Below are positions 7,629 to 15,710 of a stretch of DNA of 36,219 bases, piece by piece. Within the stretch, counting starts at the first letter, position 1. Each line of letters starts with the position of its first letter. Under the pieces are notes generated by a model, which saw nothing but the letters and a program-made list of their open reading frames with translations, was not told where the DNA came from and searched no databases. The translations under genes were made by a program, and so were the position numbers. Source of the stretch: Verrucomicrobiales bacterium (GTDB lineage Bacteria > Verrucomicrobiota > Verrucomicrobiia > Limisphaerales > J093); NCBI GenBank assembly GCA_024233215.1, contig JACKPW010000035.1, positions 1 through 36,219 of the forward strand, written 5' to 3'.

Positions 7629-8606
7629 TCAGTTCGTCTTCAGCCATTCCTTCAGCGCCGCTTCCAACCCCGCCTGTGTCCGGGCTCCCGGCCTGACCTC
7701 GACGCGATAGTGCAGGGTGAACTCGCCATGCGCCGGAACTGATAGCGGTTTGGGGGCGAGCAACGCCTGGCAGAAGAACGGCATCTGATTGGAATCGATG
7801 ATGTACCACGCCGTGTTGCCGCCCGCATTGGCGGGGTCGGAAAGGATGGCGAGGCTGCCAAGATCGCTTGCCCCGTCGCTGAAATTGCAGGCGACCGCCG
7901 CGGCATCCGGTCGGGCGCGATTCCTGACGAAACGTTCCACGGGACCGGCGGTGGTCACCACCGACATGGTGACGGGCAGGGGAACCATGCGTGCGCTCAA
8001 CCCGGCATAACCGCCGTTCACCTGGCCTCCCGGTTCGCCCGGCATCGGTGTCCGATCGAACACCAGGTCCTGGTCTCCCACGGTAAAGCGGCCCAGCCAA
8101 TCAATGGAGAAGCCGCCGTCCGGCGCCGGGGCGGAGACGCGCATTACCCGGAGTTCCGTCAAGTCGGTTTCGCCGGCAGGATTTACGTAACGGAGTGCGA
8201 GGCGGATGGTGGCCGTTCCGTCCGGCGTCGTTTCAATCGTTGGTGGGTCCCAGCGGGTCCGGCCCTGCGCAGCGCCGGCGCTGTTCTCCTCCCAGTAATT
8301 GACGTGAGTGCCGTCGGCGGGGTGGTTGATGTACTTCCACGAGAACCAGAGCGCGTAATGCCACGGATGGTCGGTTGGCCGGAAGTTGGTCAGGGAGGTA
8401 TTCCCGCCGGGGGCCAGCGGATGGAAGAACGGCTTGCCCCGGGCGGGGTCGAAGCTGAAGCGCCAGAAGACATTCGTTCCGTTGACCCTCGCCAGGCTCG
8501 TGTCGTCCCGCTGCCACTCGCCAAGGGCGGTGATCGGGAACAACCCCAGCACCAGGAGCGTGACCCAGGAAGCCTTCCCGATGGGGAGGAATCGTGTCGT
8601 GTTCAT
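7629..8606 (-). CDS. Secreted DUF6807 (PmoA-like) family protein
   Basis: A 325-residue protein with an N-terminal signal peptide (hydrophobic WVTLLVLGLFPITALG). The body contains the PFFHPLAPGG and TDHPWHYALWFSWKYIN segments characteristic of the DUF6807/'PmoA' family, which has a beta-sandwich fold and no link to methane oxidation despite the name. These proteins recur beside Gfo/Idh/MocA oxidoreductases and glycosidases in Verrucomicrobia and Planctomycetes. Conserved His residues (HPLAPGG, DHPWHYALW) could bind a metal or sugar. The gene sits 22 nt upstream of the oxidoreductase gene. The function is unknown; a part in sugar breakdown is inferred from neighbours only. Confidence 0.8.
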   Translation of the reverse strand: MNTTRFLPIGKASWVTLLVLGLFPITALGEWQRDDTSLARVNGTNVFWRFSFDPARGKPFFHPLAPGGNTSLTNFRPTDHPWHYALWFSWKYINHPADGTHVNYWEENSAGAAQGRTRWDPPTIETTPDGTATIRLALRYVNPAGETDLTELRVMRVSAPAPDGGFSIDWLGRFTVGDQDLVFDRTPMPGEPGGQVNGGYAGLSARMVPLPVTMSVVTTAGPVERFVRNRARPDAAAVACNFSDGASDLGSLAILSDPANAGGNTAWYIIDSNQMPFFCQALLAPKPLSVPAHGEFTLHYRVEVRPGARTQAGLEAALKEWLKTN

Positions 8607-8826
8607 GGGCTCCAGAATACTGCTGGGGGGGCCTGCGGGAAGCCAAGACTGGAAGCGGATCGGCGCAACCCGGAGGACGTGGCCGCCTGGGAGCAGGTGA
8701 AGCAGCGCGTTCCGGCCTCGCGATGAGCTGGTAAACCGTCTTCCTGCGAGATGCCGAGGACGATCTCCGGACGGCTTTCAACGACTACGAAGATAGGGGT
8801 GAAGGTCCTGGCCAGGGCTTCGGCGA
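8607..8826. other. Spacer between DUF6807 and CE1-GH10 genes
   Basis: About 220 bp. The minus-strand frame reading out of the CE1-GH10 gene contains a protein-like stretch (FVVVESRPEIVLGISQ) that does not continue cleanly, so it could be a decayed gene. No promoter or terminator is evident. Confidence 0.3.
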
Positions 8827-10887
8827 CTACTTCTTCCCGGCCACGCGGAGGACCGCGTCGAACGCGGGCTTGGGTTCGGCGTTGACATCGAACAACAACG
8901 GGCTGCCGTTGCGGCGCCAGGAGTTGGCGTCGTTCGGTCCCCAAAACGTCACCATCTCCACCGAGGCCCGGTGTTTCATGAAGGCGCGGAAGATGCCTTC
9001 ATAGGCTTGGGTTAGTCGCTGGTTGGCTTCATCCACCAACCCGCCTTGCGTGGCCGACGCGTTGTTGGCGATGTCCGCGCCGGTGTTGCGTTGGCCGCCT
9101 TGGGCGCTGTTGACGTCGAGTTCGGTGACATGAATGGGCAGGCCCAAGGCCTCCAACTCGGTCAGGCACGCGTCCATGGTCTCGAAGTTCGCTCCTGAAA
9201 CGTTGAGATGAGCCTGGGTTCCGATCGCCATGACCGGCGCGCCCTGTTCCTTCAGGGACTGGATCAAGGTGAGGAGCTTGCGGCGTTTCGCAGGGTTCTC
9301 CAGGCCGTAGTCGTTGTAGCGCAGGATGGCCTCCGGATCGGCTTCGTGGGCGAATTCGAAAGCCTTGGCGATGAAATCCGGACCGATGATCTGCAACCAC
9401 AGCGAGTTCCGCAACACGTCACTCCCGCCGTCGGCGATGGCTTCGTTCACGACGTCCCATGTCTTGATCTTCCCTTGGTAGCGCCCCACCACGGTGTGAA
9501 TGTGATCGCGCATCCGCTCGAGCAACTCGTCACGGGACGCACGTGGGCCGGTGTAGCCACGCCCGAAGCCACCAAACGCCCGGCCGGGACGGGGCGCTTC
9601 GCCGGTGGTTGCCGGGGGTGGATTGGTGCCGGCGAACACCCAGTTGGGGGTCTGGCTGTGCCACACGAGCGTGTGTCCCACGAGATACATGTCGCGTTTC
9701 AACCCGAAGTCCACGAACGCATCGGCGGCGCCAAACTCATAGCCTTCCGTCCCCTCCCGCGGGTGGATGCGCTCCCACTTCATCTCGTTCTCGGCGGTGA
9801 GTTGGTTGAACTGCTCCGTGACCTGTGCGATGTCGCGGTCCACCTGTTCCTGGCTTCTCCAGCGGGATCCGGCCCCGCTGGTGAGGCCCCGGTTGATGGC
9901 TGTGCCGATCAGGAAGCAATCTCGAAAGGCCGCTCTGAGAGTGGGGGTGTCGGAGGAACTCGTTGGGCCCGCGGCCGTGCCGGCGAACAGCAGTTGTGCG
10001 AAGTGGTACAGGCTGTTCCGCCAGTGCGTCGGATCATGCCCGTTGCCATCGACGTGCCAGAGGTGCGGCACATTGTGTTCCCGGAGATAGGCGTGCACCC
10101 CCTGACTGATCCGGATCAATCCGTCCTGGTTCCCGCAGGACAGCCAGAGGAGTCTCAATTGCCGGGTCGCCGCTTCGGGATCCGGCACCAGTTCGGCCGG
10201 TGGCTTGGTGTTTGGCGCCGAGGAAAAGCCGCCGACCCAGGCGAATGCATCGAGGTGTCCCAGACCGAAGTTGAGCGACTGCCCGCCGCCCATCGACAGG
10301 CCGGCCAGCCCCCGGTGTTCCCGATCCGCCTGCACCGAGTATCGCGATTCGATGGTGGGAATGACATCGTCGAGAAGATCCTTCTCGAACGCCGCAAACG
10401 CCGGGGCGGAGGCGAAGACGTTGCCCTCGGCGCGGTCGTTTTGCCGGGCCCGGCCATTGGGCATCACGATGATCATCGGCATGGCCTTGCCGTCGGCGAT
10501 GAGGTTATCGAGGAGGAGATTCGGTGTCGCGAAGCGTTGCCATTCGGTTTCATCACCCCCGATGCCATGCAGCAGGTAAAGAACGGGGTACTTCCTGTCG
10601 GTGCTGTAGCCTGGCGGCGTGTAGACGTTCATCTTGCGCGTCGTTCCCACGCTCTTCGACTCGTATTCGATCATCGCCAGTTTCCCGTGGGGGACATCAG
10701 CGCGTTCGGCAACGATCCCCGCCGGCGGATCGTCAAACGCGGCCTTGTCGTCCGGTCCCAATTCCACGGGGCCGCCAAAAGCCCCGCCACCGCGACGCGC
10801 TCTGGCATCAGGGACATCGGCCGCCTGGCTGGCGAGGGCCAGCAACCCGATCAGGCTGCCACGGAAGATCATCTGCTTTGCATTCAT
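8827..10887 (-). CDS. Bifunctional secreted CE1 esterase - GH10 endo-xylanase
   Basis: A 686-residue protein. The ATG at 10887 is chosen because a signal peptide follows at once (MIFRGSLIGLLALASQAAD). Residues of about 60-305 form an alpha/beta hydrolase of carbohydrate esterase family 1: VLYLLHGIGG, nucleophile Ser198 in GLSMGGG, probable Asp in GNQDG and His in GNGHD. Residues of about 318-686 form a GH10 xylanase: acid/base Glu482 in WDVVNE, nucleophile Glu589 in HVTELD, substrate-site HTLVWHSQTPNW. A Gly/Pro-rich insert lies at about 423-450. The enzyme should cut the xylan backbone and remove feruloyl or acetyl esters. It is the first gene of the minus-strand cluster and has a promoter-like site upstream. 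Confidence 0.92.
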   Translation of the reverse strand: MNAKQMIFRGSLIGLLALASQAADVPDARARRGGGAFGGPVELGPDDKAAFDDPPAGIVAERADVPHGKLAMIEYESKSVGTTRKMNVYTPPGYSTDRKYPVLYLLHGIGGDETEWQRFATPNLLLDNLIADGKAMPMIIVMPNGRARQNDRAEGNVFASAPAFAAFEKDLLDDVIPTIESRYSVQADREHRGLAGLSMGGGQSLNFGLGHLDAFAWVGGFSSAPNTKPPAELVPDPEAATRQLRLLWLSCGNQDGLIRISQGVHAYLREHNVPHLWHVDGNGHDPTHWRNSLYHFAQLLFAGTAAGPTSSSDTPTLRAAFRDCFLIGTAINRGLTSGAGSRWRSQEQVDRDIAQVTEQFNQLTAENEMKWERIHPREGTEGYEFGAADAFVDFGLKRDMYLVGHTLVWHSQTPNWVFAGTNPPPATTGEAPRPGRAFGGFGRGYTGPRASRDELLERMRDHIHTVVGRYQGKIKTWDVVNEAIADGGSDVLRNSLWLQIIGPDFIAKAFEFAHEADPEAILRYNDYGLENPAKRRKLLTLIQSLKEQGAPVMAIGTQAHLNVSGANFETMDACLTELEALGLPIHVTELDVNSAQGGQRNTGADIANNASATQGGLVDEANQRLTQAYEGIFRAFMKHRASVEMVTFWGPNDANSWRRNGSPLLFDVNAEPKPAFDAVLRVAGKK

Positions 10888-10923
10888 GGGTGCTTGCTCA
10901 ACACACGCGATGGGACACGTGCG

Positions 10924-10953
10924 ATTCCAGCCCCGCACTCCCGGGCGTGTCAA
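10924..10953 (-). promoter_or_regulatory. Candidate sigma70-type promoter of the xylan cluster
   Basis: On the minus strand, TTGACA (10953-10948) is a perfect -35 element. TGGAAT (10929-10924) is a 4/6 match to the -10 element after an 18-nt spacer. Transcription would start near 10917, about 30 nt before the CE1-GH10 ATG. The site lies in the divergent gap with the purine permease gene. Confidence 0.42.
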
Positions 10954-11033
10954 GCGCCCCGGCAGGGAAGCCTTGTTCACGGGCGGGACACGCGGCAGAC
11001 TCGTCCCAGACCACAAGACCGGAGAGACGAGAG

Positions 11034-12458
11034 ATGAACGGACGATTGGCGGCCTGGTTTCGGCTGCGGGAGAACCACACCACGGTGCGGACGGAGGTGC
11101 TTGCGGGCGTCACCACGTTCCTCACGATGGCCTACATCATCTTCCTCCAACCGGCGGTGCTCAGCGGGCGCCTGTTCGGCGGGGACACCGGGATGGATTT
11201 CGGCGCGGTCACCACCGCCACCTGCCTGTCGGCCGCGCTGGCCACACTGGTCATGGGATGGTGGGCCCGACTCCCCATCGCCCTGGCGCCGGGCATGGGC
11301 GAGAACTTCTTTTTCGTCCTGACCGCCATTCCCGTGGCGGCCAAATTGGGACATGAAGAACCGTGGCGGGCGGCGTTGGGGGCGGTGTTCGTGGCCGGCA
11401 TTCTGTTCTTCGGGTTGTCACTGCTCGGCCTCCGCAAGCGCCTCATCGACGCCGTCAGCCCCAGCCTCAAGAGCGGCATCGCCGCCGGGATCGGCCTGTT
11501 CATTGCCTTCCTTGGCCTGCACAACGCCGGGGTGATCGTGGCGGACCCCGGCACCATGGTGAAGTTGGATCCACAATGGCTTTCCCCCGACCGGATCGTG
11601 TTTGCATTGGGATTGTTCGTGACCGGCGCCCTGCTCGCGAGGGGCGTCCGGGGCGCCGTCCTCTGGGGAATCGTCGCGGCCGGGATCACTACGGCCGGCC
11701 TGAGGTTGGCGGTCACGCTTCTGCCGCCGGCCGCGCAGGCGAATTCCTTCCTTGCCGGGTCTCAGTTGCTGACCCGCTTCGAATGGGCCCACGGCGTCGT
11801 GGCGGCCCCGCCTTCGCTCGCTCCCACCCTGTTCCAAATGGACATCGGGGCCGCCCTCTCCCTCGCCATGCTGCCGCTGATCCTCGTGTTCCTGTTCATG
11901 GACCTGTTCGACACCATGGGCACGCTGATCGGGGTGACCGAACAGTCCGGGCTGGCGAAGGACGGGCAAATCCCCCGCGCCAGACAAGCGCTCCTGGCCG
12001 ATGCCACCGGGACGGTCGCGGGGGCGTTGATGGGCACCAGCACCGTGACGAGCTTCATTGAAAGTGCCGCGGGTGTGCAGCAGGGAGGTCGGACCGGGTT
12101 GACGGCGATCACCACGGCGGCCTTGTTTCTGGTGGCCCTCTGCTTCAGTCCGATCATCGCCATGGTGGCGAGTTATCCCCCGATGACTGCGGCCGCCCTG
12201 GTGATGGTGGGAGCGATGATGATGAAGACCGTGTCGCGGATTGACTGGGACGACACCACCGAGGCCCTGCCCGCCTTCCTGATCATGCTGGGCATGCCGC
12301 TGACCCTGTCCGTGGGCGACGGTCTCGCGTTGGGTCTGGTGGCGTACCCGGCGGTCAAACTGCTGTCCGGCCGGGGGCGGGAAGTCAGCTGGCCCCTGTA
12401 TGTGCTGGGATTCGCGCTGGTGCTGTACTTCGCGCTGGTCCGGACGCGCTTGGGATGA
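11034..12458 (+). CDS. NCS2/AzgA-family purine permease
   Basis: A 474-residue polytopic membrane protein. The ATG at 11034 follows a purine-rich GGAGAGACGAGAG. The N-terminus (TVRTEVLAGVTTFLTMAYIIFLQPAVL) and the segment LPIALAPGMGENFFF are signatures of the AzgA group of guanine/hypoxanthine/adenine proton symporters. Another signature is LFMDLFDTMGTLIGVTEQSGL, followed by GTSTVTSFIESAAGV. The usual 12-14 membrane helices are apparent from the hydrophobic pattern. It imports purine bases across the inner membrane. It is divergent from the CE1-GH10 gene and followed 42 nt later by a small membrane protein gene. The AzgA assignment is firm; the preferred base is not known. Confidence 0.9.
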   Translation: MNGRLAAWFRLRENHTTVRTEVLAGVTTFLTMAYIIFLQPAVLSGRLFGGDTGMDFGAVTTATCLSAALATLVMGWWARLPIALAPGMGENFFFVLTAIPVAAKLGHEEPWRAALGAVFVAGILFFGLSLLGLRKRLIDAVSPSLKSGIAAGIGLFIAFLGLHNAGVIVADPGTMVKLDPQWLSPDRIVFALGLFVTGALLARGVRGAVLWGIVAAGITTAGLRLAVTLLPPAAQANSFLAGSQLLTRFEWAHGVVAAPPSLAPTLFQMDIGAALSLAMLPLILVFLFMDLFDTMGTLIGVTEQSGLAKDGQIPRARQALLADATGTVAGALMGTSTVTSFIESAAGVQQGGRTGLTAITTAALFLVALCFSPIIAMVASYPPMTAAALVMVGAMMMKTVSRIDWDDTTEALPAFLIMLGMPLTLSVGDGLALGLVAYPAVKLLSGRGREVSWPLYVLGFALVLYFALVRTRLG

Positions 12459-12500
12459 GGGCCTGGGCGTGGGCGTTCCGCAACCGGGGTATGACAAGGC

Positions 12501-12881
12501 ATGTTTGAATTCCTCCTGGAGATCCTGGGTGAACTCGTCCTGCAGGTGGTCTTTGAGGCACTGGCAGAACTCGGGTTGCGCTCGATCGCGGCCCCGTTTC
12601 GCAGGCCGAGGAACCCGTGGTTGGCGGCCATTGGGTATGGGATCTTCGGTGCGGCGGCAGGTGGACTCAGCCTGTGGGTGATGCCTTCGCATCTGGTGCG
12701 AACGGAGGGCCTGCGCTTTGCGAACCTGTTGCTGACCCCGGTTGCGGTGGGCCTGCTCATGTGCGCCGTCGGTGCCTGGAGGACCCGACGAGGCCAACCG
12801 TTGCTGCGGATCGATCGGTTTGCTTACGGATACCTGTTTGCCCTGTCGCTCGCCCTGATCCGGTACGGTTTCGCGAAGTGA
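12501..12881 (+). CDS. Small conserved membrane protein
   Basis: A 126-residue protein with an amphipathic N-terminal helix (MFEFLLEILGELVLQVVFEAL) and about three hydrophobic segments: AAIGYGIFGAAAGGLSLWVM, LLLTPVAVGLLMCAVGAW and AYGYLFALSLALIRYGF. A basic loop (WRTRRGQPLLRIDRF) separates the last two. I recall similar short proteins of unknown function in diverse bacteria, opening with the same Leu-rich helix and NPWLAAIGYG-like motif. It follows the purine permease gene by 42 nt, but a functional link is not evident. Confidence 0.75.
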   Translation: MFEFLLEILGELVLQVVFEALAELGLRSIAAPFRRPRNPWLAAIGYGIFGAAAGGLSLWVMPSHLVRTEGLRFANLLLTPVAVGLLMCAVGAWRTRRGQPLLRIDRFAYGYLFALSLALIRYGFAK

Positions 12882-13255
12882 GACCGCCGATTCGCGAGCA
12901 TCGAGCCGGGGCTGGTCTTCGTGGCTTCGGTGGAACCGCTGCTGGTGAAGCGTGGGGGTTGCGATCACGAGCAGGGCGAGCGGGGGGGCGGCGGCTCGAT
13001 GGTGGTAATTGGTGGGATGCGCGCGGGCCCGCGAACGGAGTGCCGAACGGGCTTGCCATCGGGGGGGGGCTCCGCCAAAGCTGGGGCGGCTCAGTGCATG
13101 GCTGAGCCGATTGGACGGATTGGGTATGAGCCCGGGCAGGCGTGAATTCTCTGACGTAGGATTTGGGGCCCGGTTGACTGGCGGAAGCGGTTTCGGGGCC
13201 GCCGCGATGCTTACCCCTTGCCGATCCCGGCCGCGACGTGCGGCAACAACGGGTT
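12882..13255. other. Intergenic stretch before tRNA-Arg
   Basis: About 370 bp with no convincing gene. It holds a perfect 8-bp hairpin: CGGCTCAG (13087-13094) pairs with CTGAGCCG (13102-13109) around a 7-nt loop. G-runs lie around 12985 and 13065. The tRNA-Arg promoter should be here, but I cannot point to it. Confidence 0.5.
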
Positions 13256-13331
13256 GCCCCCATAGCTCAAATGGACAGAGCAGCGGTTTCCTAAACCGTT
13301 GATCCGGGTTCAATTCCTGGTGGGGGTACCA
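13256..13331 (+). tRNA. tRNA-Arg (CCT)
   Basis: A cloverleaf on the plus strand. The acceptor stem GCCCCCA/TGGGGGT has a G-T closing pair. The D arm begins TAGCTC, the anticodon stem is GCGGT/ACCGT, and the loop TTCCTAA carries anticodon CCT. The T arm is CCGGG-TTCAATT-CCTGG. Discriminator A is at 13328 and CCA is encoded at 13329-13331. It decodes AGG. Confidence 0.95.
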
Positions 13332-13659
13332 CCCCAGGTGGCGAGGTGACGTTCCCTCCATCGAGGGGGGCTTTCTACCCGCATTCGCCGCCCGTCCTGT
13401 CCGCTGGTGCGCCAGGTCTGTGTGGCGCCATGCAGGTTGTCGCGGCCGGGGTTGGCCGCGTCTTTCATGCCAGCGCCCCTCCCGCGGATTCGATTCGGGA
13501 TGTGCCGCAGTCCGGCGGCGGCAGTGGTAGACAGCCAAAAATCGGCACTTGCCAACCCGAGAGGGGCGTGGCTAACTGTGCGGCTCTTTGGGCGTCTGGC
13601 GCATGTCGTTGCCAGAAGGACCGGCGTGGTGCCGGGCAGCCCGGCAAGTCATCGAGATT
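13332..13659. other. Leader region of the rpsP cluster
   Basis: About 330 bp between tRNA-Arg and rpsP. After the candidate tRNA terminator I see no gene. A weak promoter-like TTGCCA (13549-13554) lies about 105 nt before the rpsP ATG with only a poor -10 match. The untranslated leader of the ribosomal-protein operon probably lies here. Confidence 0.4.
13354..13376 (+). terminator. Candidate terminator after tRNA-Arg
   Basis: CCCTC (13354-13358) pairs with GAGGG (13363-13367) around a 4-nt loop, followed by GGG and a short CTTTCT run about 25 nt beyond the tRNA 3' end. The stem is short, so confidence is low. Confidence 0.3.
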
Positions 13660-13914
13660 ATGGTTCGTATTCGTTTGAAGCGCGGCGGGGCCAAGAACAA
13701 CCCCTGCTATCGCGTGGTGGTGACCGACGGTCGCAACCGGCGCGACGGTCGGTTCATTGAAGAGATTGGCTACTACAACCCGTTGCAGAAGGTCGACGGG
13801 CTGTCGGTCAACCTGGATCGCGCCCGCTACTGGCTGGGGGTTGGGGCCAAGCCCAGCGAAACCGTGGGCAGCTTCCTGAAGAAGCTGTTGAAGGAAGCCC
13901 CGGCGGCCGCTTGA
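13660..13914 (+). CDS. rpsP: 30S ribosomal protein S16
   Basis: An 84-residue protein opening MVRIRLKRGGAKNNP, with CYRVVVTDGRNRRDGRFIEEIG and YYNPL, the standard S16 sequence. The ATG at 13660 gives the normal S16 N-terminus; a longer in-frame reading from 13588 adds unconserved residues. S16 binds 16S rRNA and assists early 30S assembly. It is the first gene of a compact cluster with khpA, trmD and rplS. A perfect 6-bp hairpin (GGCCGC/GCGGCC, 13905-13920) has the TTGA containing the stop codon as its loop. Confidence 0.97.
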   Translation: MVRIRLKRGGAKNNPCYRVVVTDGRNRRDGRFIEEIGYYNPLQKVDGLSVNLDRARYWLGVGAKPSETVGSFLKKLLKEAPAAA

Positions 13915-13931
13915 GCGGCCCTCCCACCGGA

Positions 13932-14186
13932 ATGCAAGACTGGCTCGAATTCGTCGTCAAGGGGCTGGTCGATCATCCCGAGCAGGTGCGCGTCACCCCG
14001 GTTCCACAAAACGGGCTGACGCTTTTTGAATTGCGGGTCCACGCAGACGACGCGGGCAAGGTGATCGGGCGCAAGGGGGCGACGATCAACGCGTTGAGGG
14101 CACTGTTGCAGGTGGGGAGTGCGCGGCGCGGCGAGCGGATGACGGTGGACCTGGTGGAAGACGACGACGTGACCGAGGCTGGTTGA
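13932..14186 (+). CDS. khpA: KH-domain RNA-binding protein KhpA
   Basis: An 84-residue protein starting MQDWLEFVVKGLVDHPEQVRV, typical of the KhpA/YlqC family. A single KH domain has its GxxG loop in KVIGRKGATINALRALL. KhpA binds RNA, usually with KhpB, and affects small-RNA function and cell division in Gram-positive bacteria. It lies between rpsP and trmD as in many non-proteobacterial genomes. A TTG at 13911 overlapping the rpsP stop could extend it by seven residues, but the ATG at 13932 fits the family. Confidence 0.93.
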   Translation: MQDWLEFVVKGLVDHPEQVRVTPVPQNGLTLFELRVHADDAGKVIGRKGATINALRALLQVGSARRGERMTVDLVEDDDVTEAG

Positions 14187-14232
14187 GGTCGGAGAGCGCC
14201 TCTACCGGCGGGGCGCGCTGACGCGCAGGAAG

Positions 14233-14928
14233 ATGCGAATCGATGTGCTCACCCTGTTTCCGGGGATGTTCGTCGGGCCGTTGGACGAGAGCATCATCAA
14301 GCGGGCGCGTGAGTCGGGGCGGTTGGATCTGGAGATCCACAATCTGCGCGATTACACCCACGACCGGCACCGAACGGTGGATGACCGTCCGTTTGGGGGT
14401 GGACCGGGAATGTTGCTTAAGCCGGAGCCGATCTTTGAAGCGGTGGAAGCCCTGCGCCGGGAAGGAACCCGGACAGTGCTCCTGAGTCCATCGGGCCGGG
14501 TGTTCACGCAGCCGGTGGCGCGGGAGCTGGCGGAGCTGCCGCACTTGTTGCTGGTCTGCGGGAGTTACGAAGGGGTGGATGAGCGGGCCCGCGAGGTGCT
14601 GATGGATGACGAGGTTTCCATCGGGGATTATGTGCTGACGAACGGGGCGCTGCCGGCGATGGTGCTGATCGACGCGGTGACCCGGCTGTTGCCGGGAGTG
14701 TTGGGGCACGAGGAAAGCGCGGCGGACGAGTCGTTCAGCGCCGGAGTGCTGGAAGGACCGCATTATACACGTCCGGCTGAGTTTCGCGGCATGAAGGTGC
14801 CGGAAGTGCTGTTGTCCGGGAATCACGCGGAGATCGCCCGATGGCGGGCGGACCAGGCAAGGCAGCGCACAGTTTTGCGACGGCCGGATCTGCTGCGGAG
14901 CGGGAGCTCCGCGCCGGACGGCGAGTAG
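14233..14928 (+). CDS. trmD: tRNA (guanine-N1)-methyltransferase TrmD
   Basis: A 231-residue protein opening MRIDVLTLFPGMF, with RPFGGGPGMLLKPEPIF. The SPOUT trefoil-knot motifs LLVCGSYEGVDER and SIGDYVLTNGALPAMVLID, where S-adenosylmethionine binds, are present. The C-terminal helical region (HYTRPAEFRG, then SGNHAEIARWR) contacts the tRNA. It methylates G37 of tRNAs to prevent +1 frameshifting. Length and motifs are normal. It lies 46 nt after khpA and 21 nt before rplS; rimM, which often lies just before trmD, is absent. Confidence 0.97.
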   Translation: MRIDVLTLFPGMFVGPLDESIIKRARESGRLDLEIHNLRDYTHDRHRTVDDRPFGGGPGMLLKPEPIFEAVEALRREGTRTVLLSPSGRVFTQPVARELAELPHLLLVCGSYEGVDERAREVLMDDEVSIGDYVLTNGALPAMVLIDAVTRLLPGVLGHEESAADESFSAGVLEGPHYTRPAEFRGMKVPEVLLSGNHAEIARWRADQARQRTVLRRPDLLRSGSSAPDGE

Positions 14929-14949
14929 AGAGACACGAGATTTGACGAC

Positions 14950-15318
14950 ATGAATCAGGCATTGCAGGACAGAATCGAGGCCGCCGAACTTCGCGCCGAG
15001 CCGCTGGTTTTTGGTGTGGGTGACTCCGTGCGCGTGCACACGCGCGTCGTCGAGGGCGACAAGGAGCGCATCCAGGTCTTTGCCGGCGTGGTGATTGGAC
15101 GGCGGGGCCGCGGGGTGAATGAGACCTTCACCGTGCGGCGCATCAGCTACGGCGAAGGCGTCGAGCGCGTCTTCCCGGTCAATTCCAAGCGCATTGACAA
15201 GGTGGAGGTCGAGCGCCAGGGCCGGGTGCGCCGGGCCAAGCTGACCTATCTCCGCAAGCGTATCGGCAAGAGTGCGCTGGCGGTGAAGGAAAAGCGGCGG
15301 AGCGCCGCCTCTTCCTAG
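14950..15318 (+). CDS. rplS: 50S ribosomal protein L19
   Basis: A 122-residue protein with the L19 hallmarks: FGVGDSVRVHTRVVEGDKER, IQVFAGVVIGRRGRGVNETF, TVRRISYGEGVERVFP and a basic tail (LTYLRKRIGKSALAVKEKRR). L19 sits at the 30S-50S interface. The gene closes the rpsP-khpA-trmD-rplS cluster and is followed by several hairpins before the convergent nrdJ gene. Confidence 0.97.
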   Translation: MNQALQDRIEAAELRAEPLVFGVGDSVRVHTRVVEGDKERIQVFAGVVIGRRGRGVNETFTVRRISYGEGVERVFPVNSKRIDKVEVERQGRVRRAKLTYLRKRIGKSALAVKEKRRSAASS

Positions 15319-15609
15319 CCGGCTGGCGGCAGCATTGCCGGTCTTCCGGCACCTTCAGCAGGACCGACAACGCGGAATCGGAGCATGGGCTCCGATCGCC
15401 GCGTTGACGTTTTGTACCGTGGCCTTCCGCCGCGGGTCCGGAGCCGGCTGTTGAACCCCGGATGGACACGGAGCCACGCAGATCGCCTGGGCCTGGAGAA
15501 TCGATCCCGTGATGCCCGGTGGATCAAGCCGTCCGGCAGGAGTCCCGGGCTGAGAGCGAGTCGGTCGTCCGATTCCTTCCGGGTGCTTTGCAGGCTGGCT
15601 GAGGACAAG

Positions 15610-15629
15610 TGACCCCGCCGACGGGGTCA
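15610..15629. terminator. Hairpin between rplS and nrdJ
   Basis: TGACCCCG (15610-15617) pairs perfectly with CGGGGTCA (15622-15629) around a CCGA tetraloop. There is no U-tract on either side. It may act as a terminator or 3'-end stabiliser for either convergent transcript. Confidence 0.4.
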
Positions 15630-15663
15630 CCAGGGTCCAGGGCCTCGCCGGCGGGGTCGGGAT

Positions 15664-15691
15664 GCGGACGGCGGGGAGGGAGGCCGTCCGC
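15664..15691. terminator. Strong hairpin just downstream of nrdJ
   Basis: GCGGACGGC (15664-15672) pairs perfectly with GCCGTCCGC (15683-15691) around a purine-only 10-nt loop, 19 nt past the nrdJ stop. It is the likeliest transcription end for nrdJ, although no U-tract follows. Confidence 0.45.
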
Positions 15692-15710
15692 GCTCCATGG
15701 GAAGCTGGTT

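Larger units (their letters stand above)
15319..15710. other. Convergent intergenic region with hairpins
   Basis: About 390 bp between rplS (plus) and nrdJ (minus). There is no credible gene. It contains three perfect hairpins at 15337-15350, 15610-15629 and 15664-15691, listed separately where they look like terminators. Confidence 0.5.

Noticed and set aside
8603..8826. Possible decayed small toxin or excisionase gene between DUF6807 and CE1-GH10
   Set aside because: Short protein-like pieces occur in different frames, but no single frame or motif is convincing.
9208..11037. 609-residue plus-strand frame opposite CE1-GH10
   Set aside because: It is a shadow of a gene with catalytic residues of both enzymes intact on the minus strand. 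The translation has no recognisable domain.
3247..13109. Shared 12-mer TGCATGGCTGAG at about 3248 and 13095
   Set aside because: A 12-base match is expected by chance in a window of this size, and the flanks differ.
11418..13538. 706-residue minus-strand frame
   Set aside because: It runs across the purine permease, the small membrane protein and the tRNA-Arg gene. It is Gln/His/Arg-rich with no motif.
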